A stretch of DNA of 18,104 nucleotides from Cyanobacteriota bacterium (lineage in GTDB: Bacteria > Cyanobacteriota > Cyanobacteriia > Leptolyngbyales > Leptolyngbyaceae): NCBI GenBank assembly GCA_027482985.1, contig JAIXVO010000531.1, positions 1 through 18,104 on the forward strand, written 5' to 3'. Below the pieces are notes generated by a model. That model ran no database searches, had not been told where the DNA came from, and saw only the letters and a list, made by a program, of their open reading frames with translations. This document shows positions 7,701-14,852 of this stretch, one piece after another. Position numbers and translations under genes: made by a program. Each line of letters starts with the position of its first letter. Position 1 is the stretch's first letter.

Positions 7701-9350
7701 ATGCATCAAGACCATTCTCCTCTTCTCCCCTCGCGATCGCGGCTCGTCATTGGGTTGACGCTGCTGCTCTACTGGATTTTGGTAATGGGGGCATGGGGAC
7801 TGTTTGCGGGCGATCGCGGGTTGACATTTGAAACCCATCTGATTACGCCTTGCCTGAGTGATGTTCGCGCTTGCCTCATGTATGTGGATGAGTTGCGGCC
7901 TTTTAACAGTCTGTTTATGGGGTTGGCCTATCTGCTGGGGGATGGCAGTTACTTCTCGTTTCAAGTGATGTATGGCTTGCTGTGGTGGGGCAAAGGAGTG
8001 GTGTTATTTCTGCTGTTCTACCGCATCTGGCCAGGGCATCCCCTGTTTGCCGTGCTAGTGGGAACCGTGGCGATCGCGCATGCGGCAGATGGGGCGCTGA
8101 ATTGGGTGGGTCAGTTGCACCAACTCGGCTTTATTTTTCTGGGTGTCCTGTCGGTTTATTGCTTAGTTGAAGGCTACTTGAGCACTTGTCTGCGGGGGAC
8201 AATCGGGTGGACCGTGGCGGCACTCCTGGCGCTATATGTCTCGCTCTGGACGTATGAAAGTCATTTTTTCATTCTGCTGATCGTGCCTGTCATGCTATAT
8301 GCAGTCCGCCCCAAGCGCGATCACCGCTTCTGGTTCACCACAGCAGTTTGGTATATCCTGCCTGCCATTTATGCGGGATTGCAACTGCATCGCACCCTGA
8401 CCAAAAGTTTTAACGACTATCAAAAAACGGTTTTGCGATCGGATCTCACACCGCTGGCGATCGCTCAAGATTGGCTGACTCACATCGGGCAAAGTTTGCA
8501 GTTCTGGCAGTGGGGCAGCAATACTCCTGTGATCGGCGTGGGGGTGTTGGCTCCAGGGGTGGCGGTGCTGTGTGTGGTCGCCTGGGCGATCGCCCTCTAT
8601 CTCCTGCTGCGGCTGCCGGGGGTGACGGTGCAACTGCCTGCCCTGTCGCAACTGGGGGCAGTCACTCAAATTGGGGTGCTGATCTTAATTCTGAGTTTCC
8701 CGGTGTATGTCTTGCTGGCGGGGAATGTGATTTTCTGGCGCACGCAAATGCTTGCCAGTGTGGGGGCGGCGATCGCGATAGTGGGTGGTATTAGTCTGCT
8801 GACTCAACTGGCGCAACGGGGCAAAGGGAAGGCATGGGCGGCGATCGGGCTGTGTACGGTCATCCTGTTTTATGGCATTCGTACCAGCGTCTTGCTCCAG
8901 GGCTTCCATGAATCGCGCTGGAAACTGCACCAAAATGTGATGCAGCAAGTCTCGCAACTAGTGCCCGACATTGCCCCCCAAACCCTGATTCTGCTGACGA
9001 ATTTACCCAAAGCCTACGCGCAAGATCCCTTCGGCCTGGTGATGTGGTTCGATGTGCCGCTGCATTTGCTTTATCCCGGCAAACAGGTGATGGGCTATTT
9101 TGTCTATGAAACGGGCGAACATCCCAGCGACAACGCCTGGACTTTCACCCCAGAAGGCTTTGTGCATCCCACCATCACCGTCCCCTACCGCCACGTGATC
9201 GCCCTGAAATATCAAGCTGGCACCTTAACCCTACTCCCCACCTTTCCCACCGCTGCCATTCCCCAGGCGGGCAATCCCGACTATGCCCCTGCCACCCGCA
9301 TCCAGCCGCGATTACCGAGCGATCGCACCATTCGGCTCTATGCCAGATAA
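7701..9350 (+). CDS. Polytopic membrane protein of unknown function, possibly GT-C type
   Basis: A 549-residue integral membrane protein. I count about 11-12 hydrophobic segments between residues 14 and 400 (for example 14-35, 86-109, 139-160, 210-228, 276-304, 316-341, 349-370, 377-397). A C-terminal part of about 150 residues is more polar. The first loop carries GDRGLTFETHLITPCLSDVRACL with two cysteines and acidic residues. Many multi-pass proteins with an acidic first extracytoplasmic loop are GT-C glycosyltransferases using lipid-linked sugars, so that role is possible, but no diagnostic motif is seen and the substrate is unknown. The ATG at 7701 is the first possible start after an in-frame TAA at 7689. 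The ribosome-binding site is weak (TGGA). Codon use and HIP1 density match the rest of the window. Confidence 0.8.
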   Translation: MHQDHSPLLPSRSRLVIGLTLLLYWILVMGAWGLFAGDRGLTFETHLITPCLSDVRACLMYVDELRPFNSLFMGLAYLLGDGSYFSFQVMYGLLWWGKGVVLFLLFYRIWPGHPLFAVLVGTVAIAHAADGALNWVGQLHQLGFIFLGVLSVYCLVEGYLSTCLRGTIGWTVAALLALYVSLWTYESHFFILLIVPVMLYAVRPKRDHRFWFTTAVWYILPAIYAGLQLHRTLTKSFNDYQKTVLRSDLTPLAIAQDWLTHIGQSLQFWQWGSNTPVIGVGVLAPGVAVLCVVAWAIALYLLLRLPGVTVQLPALSQLGAVTQIGVLILILSFPVYVLLAGNVIFWRTQMLASVGAAIAIVGGISLLTQLAQRGKGKAWAAIGLCTVILFYGIRTSVLLQGFHESRWKLHQNVMQQVSQLVPDIAPQTLILLTNLPKAYAQDPFGLVMWFDVPLHLLYPGKQVMGYFVYETGEHPSDNAWTFTPEGFVHPTITVPYRHVIALKYQAGTLTLLPTFPTAAIPQAGNPDYAPATRIQPRLPSDRTIRLYAR

Positions 9351-9392
9351 CGGTATTTTGGGGGGAATCGACTGTTCCCTGGCAGGCTTCAG

Positions 9393-9398
9393 TAGAAT
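9393..9398 (+). promoter_or_regulatory. Possible -10 element for the dihydrouridine synthase gene
   Basis: TAGAAT, 30 bases before the chosen ATG and just after the membrane-protein gene. There is no good -35 hexamer 16-18 bases upstream, so this is only a weak promoter suggestion; read-through from the membrane-protein gene is equally possible. Confidence 0.25.
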
Positions 9399-9428
9399 GG
9401 AAGACTGACACTGTGAGTGGAAAGCAGC

Positions 9429-10496
9429 ATGGTTACGTTGTCGCCGGAATTACACAAACGCCTGTCCCAACCCTTGCAGATTGGCAGTTTTGCCGTCCAA
9501 AGTCGGGTGTTGCAATCGCCCTTATCAGGCGTGACGGATCTGGTGTTTCGGCGGTTGGTGCGACGGTATGCGCCGACTTCCATGATGTATACGGAAATGG
9601 TGAACGCAACGGGGCTACACTACGTCAAACAACTGCCCAAGATTATGGAAGTGGACCCGAACGAGCGTCCTATTAGCATTCAATTGTTTGATTGCCGTCC
9701 CGATTTTTTGGCCGAAGCCGCGCAGATGGCAGTGGCGGAAGGGGCGGATACGGTGGACATCAACATGGGCTGTCCAGTCAACAAAATTACCAAGAATGGC
9801 GGCGGGTCTTCCCTCTTGCGGCAACCGGAACTGGCAGGGGAAATTGTGCGATCTGTGGTGAATGCCGTCAATGTACCTGTCACCGTCAAAACTCGCATCG
9901 GCTGGACAGACCAAGAGATCACCATTCTGGAGTTTGCCCGTCGCATGGAAGCGGCGGGTGCCCAAATGATTACGGTGCATGGGCGGACGCGATCGCAGGG
10001 CTACAACGGGCCAGCCAAGTGGGAATGGATTGCCAAAGTGAAACAGGTGTTGTCTATCCCGGTGATTGCCAATGGCGATATCTTTTCCGTCGAAGCGGCT
10101 GTAACCTGCCTGGAACAAACCGGGGCGGATGGCGTGATGTGTTCCCGGGGCACGATGGGCTATCCCTTTTTGGTGGGAGAAATTGATCATTTCCTCAAAA
10201 CGGGTCAGGAAAAACTCGCTCCCACGCCGATTGAACGGTTAGAGTGTGCGCGGGAACACTTACAAATGCTGTTCGAGTACAAGGGCGATCGCGGCGTGCG
10301 GCAGGCTCGCAAACACATGACCTGGTATGCCAAAGGCTTCATGGGCGCGGCGGAACTACGCGGTCAGCTCAGCACGATCGAAAATGTCCAGCAAGGAGTC
10401 GAGATCATCGATCGCGCGATCGCGAGGCTGCAAGAATATGCCCTTGCCGGACAACCCGTTGAGCTAGAAGAATCGATGTTGGCAGGAGTCGGTTAG
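9429..10496 (+). CDS. dusB: tRNA-dihydrouridine synthase, DusA/B/C superfamily (DusB-like)
   Basis: A flavin-dependent enzyme that reduces specific uridines in tRNA to dihydrouridine. It is an FMN-binding TIM barrel with VLQSPLSGVTDLVFRRL at the N-terminus, YTEMVNA, the signature DINMGCPVNKITKNGGGS containing the catalytic cysteine (C115), KTRIGW with the FMN-contacting lysine (K154), VHGRTRSQGYNG, and IPVIANGDI. The usual GRGALGNPW block near the flavin phosphate is here SRGTMGYPF, which probably marks the cyanobacterial subgroup rather than a defect. I chose ATG at 9429 (355 residues). A GTG at 9417 would add four residues, but the MVTLSP start matches what I recall of relatives. The HRKHM-like tail and RLQ helices complete the domain. 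The gene lies 78 bases after the membrane-protein gene. Which tRNA position it modifies cannot be told from sequence. Confidence 0.93.
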   Translation: MVTLSPELHKRLSQPLQIGSFAVQSRVLQSPLSGVTDLVFRRLVRRYAPTSMMYTEMVNATGLHYVKQLPKIMEVDPNERPISIQLFDCRPDFLAEAAQMAVAEGADTVDINMGCPVNKITKNGGGSSLLRQPELAGEIVRSVVNAVNVPVTVKTRIGWTDQEITILEFARRMEAAGAQMITVHGRTRSQGYNGPAKWEWIAKVKQVLSIPVIANGDIFSVEAAVTCLEQTGADGVMCSRGTMGYPFLVGEIDHFLKTGQEKLAPTPIERLECAREHLQMLFEYKGDRGVRQARKHMTWYAKGFMGAAELRGQLSTIENVQQGVEIIDRAIARLQEYALAGQPVELEESMLAGVG

Positions 10497-10523
10497 CGGT
10501 CGGGTGGGGAAAGCTGAGTACAG

Positions 10524-10539
10524 GCAGCGGGAGCGCTGC
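10524..10539. other. GC-rich hairpin GCAGCG-GGAG-CGCTGC
   Basis: A perfect 6-base inverted repeat with a 4-base loop, in the 98-base spacer between the dihydrouridine synthase gene and the endonuclease-fold gene. ACAGG at 10520-10524 and CCTGT downstream could form an outer stem. No T run follows, so it is not a classical terminator. A TAAAAT (10555-10560) just after it could be a -10 element for the next gene. Confidence 0.35.
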
Positions 10540-10594
10540 GGTCGTGCCCTGTCCTAAAATCCTCCGGCCTCTCACCATTTCCTGAGACTGCATC

Positions 10595-11575
10595 ATGGCT
10601 AGACTATTCGTGCTTGGGATCGTTAACACCCTGGCGGGTGGCGCGGGCATTGCGGCGCTGCTGGCCTTTGGGAGTGCGTTCTGGTGGGGGTTCAGCTTTC
10701 TGGAACATCCCCGTCCGCAATATTGCCTAATTCTGGTGATTGCCGTGTTTGTGAATGTCAGCGTGGCGCGATCGCCTGTTGGCAAACTGTGGGCGTTGGG
10801 TTGGAGCCTGATCCTGCTCCTCAATCTGACCCTGATTATGCCCATCCTGATAGGGAGATCCGCTCAACCATCCCCCGTGGCTCCCTCCTTAAGATTGCTG
10901 CACCTGACGCTAGATCATGATAGATCCGAGGTGCAACCTGCGATCGCTTTCGCCAATACCCAGTCCGCCGATCTCATTTCACTCTTGGAAGTCACTCCAG
11001 ATACCCTACCCCAACTCGTCAAAGGACTGACGAATTACCAACTGATCAAAGCTGACCCCCGCTCGAATAGTCACGGCACTGCCTGGTTCATGACTCGCCA
11101 ACCCCGCCAACCGCTGCAGGTGAAAAGTGCCGAGGTGATTCATCTGCCAGCGGATAGCGATCGCCCTTTACTGCAAACCACCATCGAATCTGGCGGCAAA
11201 ACGCTGGAACTGCTCTGTTTCCATGTGATTCGGCCCCGGAGTGCGGCAACGGTCGCCTATCAAAAAGTAGAATTTGCAGCACTGGCGGAGTGGAGTCAGC
11301 GTATCCTGAAGCAAGACAGCCACGCGATCGTCATTGGCGACTTCAACAATACACCCTGGTCTTTAACTTTCAGGCAATTGCTACAAGCGAGTGGCTTACA
11401 CAATTCGCAAAATGGGTTTGGCCTCCAACCCACCTGGCACGCCAGCCTACCCCACTTCTTGCAAATCCCGATTGATCACTGTCTGCATAGTCCTAAGCTG
11501 GTGACACGCGATCGCCAAGTCGGGGCGAACATCGGCTCCGATCATTTACCCATCCTCGTTGACCTTCAGCTTTAA
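10595..11575 (+). CDS. Membrane-anchored endonuclease/exonuclease/phosphatase-family protein
   Basis: A 326-residue protein with three hydrophobic segments at the N-terminus (about 4-34, 43-58, 66-88), followed by an EEP-fold domain (about 98-326). Family residues visible are E132 in DLISLLEVT, H210 in CFHVIRP, GDFNNTPWS with D249 and N251, IPIDHCLHS with D294-H295, and GSDHLPI with the terminal S-D-H (315-317). The position normally holding the first metal-site asparagine, in an LLHxN-like strand, reads LLHLT here (T105). This layout is common for cell-surface or periplasmic phosphodiesterases of unknown substrate; nuclease activity should not be assumed. The start is ATG at 10595. rsmI begins 6 bases after the stop, so the two are very likely one transcript. 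Confidence 0.88.
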   Translation: MARLFVLGIVNTLAGGAGIAALLAFGSAFWWGFSFLEHPRPQYCLILVIAVFVNVSVARSPVGKLWALGWSLILLLNLTLIMPILIGRSAQPSPVAPSLRLLHLTLDHDRSEVQPAIAFANTQSADLISLLEVTPDTLPQLVKGLTNYQLIKADPRSNSHGTAWFMTRQPRQPLQVKSAEVIHLPADSDRPLLQTTIESGGKTLELLCFHVIRPRSAATVAYQKVEFAALAEWSQRILKQDSHAIVIGDFNNTPWSLTFRQLLQASGLHNSQNGFGLQPTWHASLPHFLQIPIDHCLHSPKLVTRDRQVGANIGSDHLPILVDLQL

Positions 11576-11581
11576 CTGCCC

Positions 11582-12457
11582 ATGTCCGCCAATGCCTGCA
11601 AACCTGGAACCCTCTATCTCGTCGGCACGCCGATTGGGAATCTGGAGGATATGACTTTTCGGGCGGTGCGTCTGTTGCAGGCGGTGGATGCGATCGCGGC
11701 GGAAGATACGCGTCACACGGGCAGACTGTTGCAGCATTTTCAAATCACCACGCCGCAGATTAGCTATCACGAACACAATCAGAAGGGGCGCATTCCCGAA
11801 TTGGTGCAGCGGTTACAGCAGGGACAGGCGATCGCCCTGGTGACGGATGCCGGGATGCCGGGAGTTTCTGATCCGGGGTATGAATTGGTGCAAGCCTGTA
11901 TTGAAGCGGGGGTTGCGGTCGTGCCCATTCCGGGACCAACGGCAGCAATTTCGGCGCTGGTAGCTTCGGGCTTACCCTGCGATCGCTTTGTATTTGAAGG
12001 CTTTCTGGCAAATACCAGTGCCAGTAAGCGCCGGGAGCGGTTGGAGCAATTGAAGGCCGAACCACGTACTCTGATTTTTTACGAAGCGCCCCATCGCGTG
12101 CGGCAAACCTTACAGGAAATGGCAGACGTGTTTGGCGGCGATCGCCTCATCGTCTTAGCCCGCGAATTGACGAAACTGCATGAGGAATTGTGGCGCGGCA
12201 CGTTGGCAGCAGCGATCGCTCATCACACCACTCGCGAACCCACGGGGGAATTTACCCTCGTCGTCGCGGGTGCCACACTCAGCCAACCGATTTTGTCCGA
12301 AGCGGCACTCATTGCCGAATTGCAGGACTTACTCAAACAAGGCTTTTCGCGATCGCAGGCCAGCCGCCAACTCGCCCAACAAACCGCCCTCCCCCGCCGC
12401 CAAATCTATCAACTGGCACTCTCCATTGGCGACGACGAGCAACCAGAACAGCTTTAG
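11582..12457 (+). CDS. rsmI: 16S rRNA (cytidine-1402-2'-O)-methyltransferase
   Basis: A 291-residue enzyme of the tetrapyrrole-methylase fold. It adds a 2'-O-methyl group to C1402 of 16S rRNA in the decoding centre, using SAM. Diagnostic blocks are LYLVGTPIGNLEDMTFRA at the N-terminus, AEDTRHTGRLLQHF, SYHEHNQ, LVTDAGMPGVSDPG (SAM-binding glycine loop), PIPGPTAAISAL, FYEAPHRV, and ELTKLHEELWRG followed by REPTGEFTLV. The C-terminal 70 residues form the small helical domain (KQGFSRSQASRQLAQQTALP). The length matches the family norm of about 280-290. The start is ATG at 11582, 6 bases after the endonuclease-fold gene, so the two are probably translated from one mRNA. Its TAG overlaps the convergent Uma2 gene's stop by 4 bases. 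Confidence 0.97.
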   Translation: MSANACKPGTLYLVGTPIGNLEDMTFRAVRLLQAVDAIAAEDTRHTGRLLQHFQITTPQISYHEHNQKGRIPELVQRLQQGQAIALVTDAGMPGVSDPGYELVQACIEAGVAVVPIPGPTAAISALVASGLPCDRFVFEGFLANTSASKRRERLEQLKAEPRTLIFYEAPHRVRQTLQEMADVFGGDRLIVLARELTKLHEELWRGTLAAAIAHHTTREPTGEFTLVVAGATLSQPILSEAALIAELQDLLKQGFSRSQASRQLAQQTALPRRQIYQLALSIGDDEQPEQL

Positions 12458-13194
12458 GCGATCGCGTCTGGATCAACGCCCAGAGCACGCAACTGCTCGG
12501 CAAGGGCTTGTGCTCTCGCTGCTGCCGCCGCTGCTGCCATTTGTGCTTGCAACGCCGACTCTTGCGGCAACAGCACTAAATCACCTTGAGGATCGTAAAA
12601 TCGCAACCAAGCACAGGTTTCCACCGCAGGCTCTCGTTGAATGCGACCTTGCCAGAGTCCGAGCCACAGCTCCAACGTCTCACACCAGAGCCAACCGCGA
12701 TCGTTGGGAACGAGTGGTTCATACTGCCGCCGCGCATTCAGATGCCATCCTTGAAAAGAGGTGGGATCGAAGGGATCGTAAATGTAGTAATCCAGGGTGT
12801 GAAAGATGTCTTGATAAAGTTCTTTCTTCACGGTCTGATCAACGCGGGCGGTCGTGGGCGACATCAACTCAACCACGACATCCGGGTAGCGTCCGTTCTC
12901 TTCCCAAACAACCCAAGCTTTGCGCTCCCGCTGACTATCCACATTGAGCGTGACGAAAAAATCAGGGCCACGAAAGTCGCGATTCATGGCTTGTTGGCGG
13001 CTGTAGTAGACGAATAGATTGCCACCCACAAAAAAGTCTGTGCGATCGCGAAAAGCCTCTAGCACCGACTCGATCAAAACATTCATCGCAATTCTGTGGC
13101 GATTCGACGCCAATGGTTCTCCGTCATCAAAAATCAAATCGTTGGGAGGGAGGGAGGGTTCCTCATAATCCAGCAGGAGCGGATTTTCTGGCAT
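12454..13194 (-). CDS. Uma2-family (DUF820) PD-(D/E)XK nuclease-fold protein
   Basis: A 246-residue member of the Uma2 family, which is greatly expanded in cyanobacteria and has a restriction-endonuclease-like fold but no settled role. Putative active-site residues are D78 in GPDFFV, E109 in PDVVVELMSP and a lysine in TVKKELY (K123/K124), in the usual order. Then come DYYIYDPFDP and a variable region with tryptophans, and finally an alanine-rich helix ending in LAEQLRALGVDPDAIA, a typical Uma2 tail. The start is ATG at 13194, with GAGG about 10 bases upstream. A TTG at 13203 would add three residues, but the ribosome-binding site would then be too close. It is convergent with rsmI, with a 4-base overlap. 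Uma2 genes often occur singly, as here. DNA cleavage is unproven. Confidence 0.9.
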   Translation of the reverse strand: MPENPLLLDYEEPSLPPNDLIFDDGEPLASNRHRIAMNVLIESVLEAFRDRTDFFVGGNLFVYYSRQQAMNRDFRGPDFFVTLNVDSQRERKAWVVWEENGRYPDVVVELMSPTTARVDQTVKKELYQDIFHTLDYYIYDPFDPTSFQGWHLNARRQYEPLVPNDRGWLWCETLELWLGLWQGRIQREPAVETCAWLRFYDPQGDLVLLPQESALQAQMAAAAAAARAQALAEQLRALGVDPDAIA

Positions 13195-13238
13195 CGCATT
13201 CAACCCTCAAATACGCCTAGTCATGATTTCACCATAGC

Positions 13239-13628
13239 TTAACTCGACTTTTCTGAGGCCGATGACTCCCATAAGCAGCACCCATCCAGACCGATCGCCG
13301 GATTTTGCCGATACGCTTCCGTCGCGACCCACACTTGCACTGTTTTATTTAAACCAATCCAGTACAGGTAGGCGGCATCGGCATGAAAATTGACCCCGAC
13401 CCGAATGTTGGAAAAGTCATCTTCTGCGGTTTCAAAGCCAAACCGGACGGTGAGTTGAGCAATTAAACATTCTGGGGTGTCGGCATATTCGCCAAACGAT
13501 TCACGTTCGCGCCAAAACTTTTCGAGAAAGGGTTCCAGGATGGGCAAGATTTTTTCCGGGGCACCGCCGCGCGTACCGTAGATGATGGCGGGGTTACCTT
13601 CGGCAATCAAATGATAGTGATGAGGCAT
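13239..13628 (-). CDS. Conserved hypothetical protein, 129 residues
   Basis: The function is unknown. The chosen ATG at 13628 gives MPHHYHLIAEGNP; a TTG further upstream (13661) would add 11 residues, but the added sequence looks non-conserved and has no ribosome-binding site. Visible features are an N-terminal strand (HYHLIAEGNPAIIYG), a helix EKILPILEPFLEKFWRERES, then DTPECLIAQLTVRFGFETAEDDFSNIRVG with many acidic residues, and WVATEAYRQNP near the C-terminus. There are no membrane segments. From memory, similar short proteins occur across cyanobacteria without a known role. It lies 44 bases upstream of the Uma2 gene on the same strand, so they may be co-transcribed. The apcF terminator separates it from apcF. 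Confidence 0.7.
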   Translation of the reverse strand: MPHHYHLIAEGNPAIIYGTRGGAPEKILPILEPFLEKFWRERESFGEYADTPECLIAQLTVRFGFETAEDDFSNIRVGVNFHADAAYLYWIGLNKTVQVWVATEAYRQNPAIGLDGCCLWESSASEKSS

Positions 13629-13686
13629 AACGCGATCGCACTGAGGGACAGACGGACTCAACTGAGTTTACAAACCAATTCAGATC

Positions 13687-13716
13687 AAAAAAATAAGGGT
13701 GCGATCGCTCACACCC
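13687..13716 (-). terminator. Rho-independent terminator of apcF
   Basis: Read on the minus strand: GGGTGTGA, loop GCGA, TCGCACCC, then CTTATTTTTTT. This is an 8-pair stem with one G-U pair, a GNRA-type tetraloop and a 7-base U tract, starting 70 bases after the apcF stop. The stem contains a HIP1 octamer. It should end apcF transcription before the next minus-strand gene. Confidence 0.85.
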
Positions 13717-13786
13717 CATAGCTTGGAGACCAGTTCAGAACTATCCACCAGACCCACGATCCGGTAGCCAGTCTGGACTCGTCAGC

Positions 13787-14296
13787 CTAAATATTCTTCT
13801 CGCTCAATTCCCGAATCATGTAGTCGAAGGGCTGATCCAGGACGGTGGTTGCGGATATCCCTGCTTCTTCCAGTTGGGCTTGCACGATTTCTTTCATGAT
13901 TTGGATGCCTTGCACAGTCGGGCCAATGGGCACACCCAGAGAGTTGTAGGTTTCGCGCAAGCCTTCCAGCACCCGCTCGTCTAAAACATCGGTGTCCCCT
14001 GCCACGAGGGCATAGCTGGCATAGCGCAGATAGTAATCCATATCCCGCAAGCAGGCAGCATATCGGCGTGTGGTGTAGGCATTCCCACTCGGTCGGATCA
14101 GTTCAGGCTGCTCTTCAAACAAGCGCAACCCAGCTTGTTTCACGATCGCGGCGGCATTCGAGGTAATCACCGAAGCAGCCTGAACGCGAACCATTCCCGA
14201 AGCAAAATAATCTTTCAGCCGATCCATCGCATTGCGATCGAGGTATCGACCCGTATTGTCGTAGTTCTTAATCAGGCTTGTTACTGCATCCCGCAT
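13787..14296 (-). CDS. apcF: Allophycocyanin beta-18 subunit
   Basis: A 169-residue phycobiliprotein of the phycobilisome core. It replaces one allophycocyanin beta subunit in the terminal-emitter trimers and helps pass excitation energy to the photosystems. The globin-like fold is evident from MRDAVTSLIKNYD at the N-terminus, SNAAAIVKQAG, RPSGNAYTTRRYAACLRDMD containing the phycocyanobilin-attaching cysteine (C82), and YLRYASYALVAGDTDVLDER. Length and the C-terminal extension (TTVLDQPFDYMIRELSEKN) favour ApcF over the 161-residue ApcB. As usual for apcF it stands alone, away from apcABC. The start is ATG at 14296 with a GGAG site at good spacing, and it has its own terminator. It is divergent from glnA across a 556-base spacer. 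Confidence 0.95.
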   Translation of the reverse strand: MRDAVTSLIKNYDNTGRYLDRNAMDRLKDYFASGMVRVQAASVITSNAAAIVKQAGLRLFEEQPELIRPSGNAYTTRRYAACLRDMDYYLRYASYALVAGDTDVLDERVLEGLRETYNSLGVPIGPTVQGIQIMKEIVQAQLEEAGISATTVLDQPFDYMIRELSEKNI

Positions 14297-14648
14297 TGAA
14301 TTCTTCTCCCAATCGTCCTTCCAGCAACTAATCTAAACAGATTTGATTATGCCTAGCGCAACCCTGCAACGGGCATCAGTTGGGTGTGCCAGGTTTACGG
14401 TCAGTTTATCACGCAGCGTCAACCTACAACCCAGTTATTTCAAGCATTTCACGTATTAAGAGATGTTGAGCAAGTCCACATATCCAAACGCTTTGTGTAT
14501 GTCCATCGGTTACCTTCAATGTCGCCCAAAGATAATTGTTGGCAAACACTGACGATCGATTCCTGAAGATTCCCATCAGTTTTCCTGGAACAACGAATAT
14601 CACAGGGTCTTAAGCCGAGTTGAAATTTATACCGCTATCCAGCATTTT

Positions 14649-14662
14649 GTATCTTCCTATAC
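14649..14662 (+). promoter_or_regulatory. NtcA-binding site of glnA
   Basis: GTA-TCTTCCTA-TAC, an exact match to the NtcA consensus GTA-N8-TAC. It is extended to TTTTGTA/TACAAAA, so 7 bases on each side are palindromic. NtcA is the CRP-family regulator that senses 2-oxoglutarate and activates nitrogen genes when ammonium is scarce. Its position relative to the -10 box is that of a class II NtcA-activated promoter. Confidence 0.93.
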
Positions 14663-14684
14663 AAAATCGGCGCAAACCTCTCTT

Positions 14685-14690
14685 TAGGAT
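14685..14690 (+). promoter_or_regulatory. -10 box (TAN3T) of the NtcA-dependent glnA promoter
   Basis: TAGGAT begins exactly 22 bases after the NtcA site, matching the known GTAN8TAC-N22-TAN3T layout with no -35 box. With the site centred at -41.5, transcription should start at about 14697, giving a leader of about 156 bases. Confidence 0.88.
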
Positions 14691-14725
14691 GATTCAGATG
14701 TGATGGGATACAACTCTTCAAATTT

Positions 14726-14762
14726 GCGGTTATGTAGTGCTCCACAGCGCTGACAGAGCCGC
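14726..14762 (+). other. Possible stem in the glnA leader
   Basis: GCGGTT (14726-14731) can pair with AGCCGC (14757-14762), with one G-U pair, enclosing a region with the self-complementary CAGCGCTG. It lies inside the predicted leader. I do not recognise the glutamine riboswitch or any other named leader motif, so no regulatory role is claimed. Confidence 0.3.
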
Positions 14763-14852
14763 TTAATGATGACTGAACACCTAGGTTCTTCACCTCAATT
14801 GTCCCCACTGATTAGTTTAAGCGTTTAGAACAGACCGAAGAAGGAGTACTTC

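Larger units (their letters stand above)
14297..14852. other. Divergent spacer between apcF and glnA (556 bases)
   Basis: This holds the apcF promoter on the left (no clear hexamers recognised) and the glnA NtcA site, -10 box and leader on the right, listed separately. No tRNA, small coding gene or terminator is apparent. It contains no GCGATCGC octamer, unlike most of the window. A 60-codon frame at 14384-14566 has no family resemblance. Confidence 0.6.

Noticed and set aside
7468..7758. 96-codon plus-strand frame before the membrane-protein gene
   Set aside because: Overlaps the membrane-protein start in another phase, has biased composition and no conserved features.
9417..9428. GTG start for the dihydrouridine synthase gene
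   Set aside because: Adds only four residues; the ATG at 9429 gives the N-terminus I expect for relatives. The GTG is not excluded.
12180..12947. 255-codon plus-strand frame spanning the end of rsmI and the Uma2 gene
   Set aside because: Overlaps two well-supported genes in another phase or strand; composition is Arg/Pro/Ser-rich as in typical shadow frames of GC-rich DNA.
12454..13628. Anti-phage defence system
   Set aside because: A Uma2 fold and an unknown small gene are not enough; no methyltransferase, helicase partner, toxin or integrase is nearby, and recQ is a typical housekeeping copy.
14697..14852. Glutamine riboswitch in the glnA leader
   Set aside because: The conserved core I know for that RNA is not visible; only a weak generic stem is seen.
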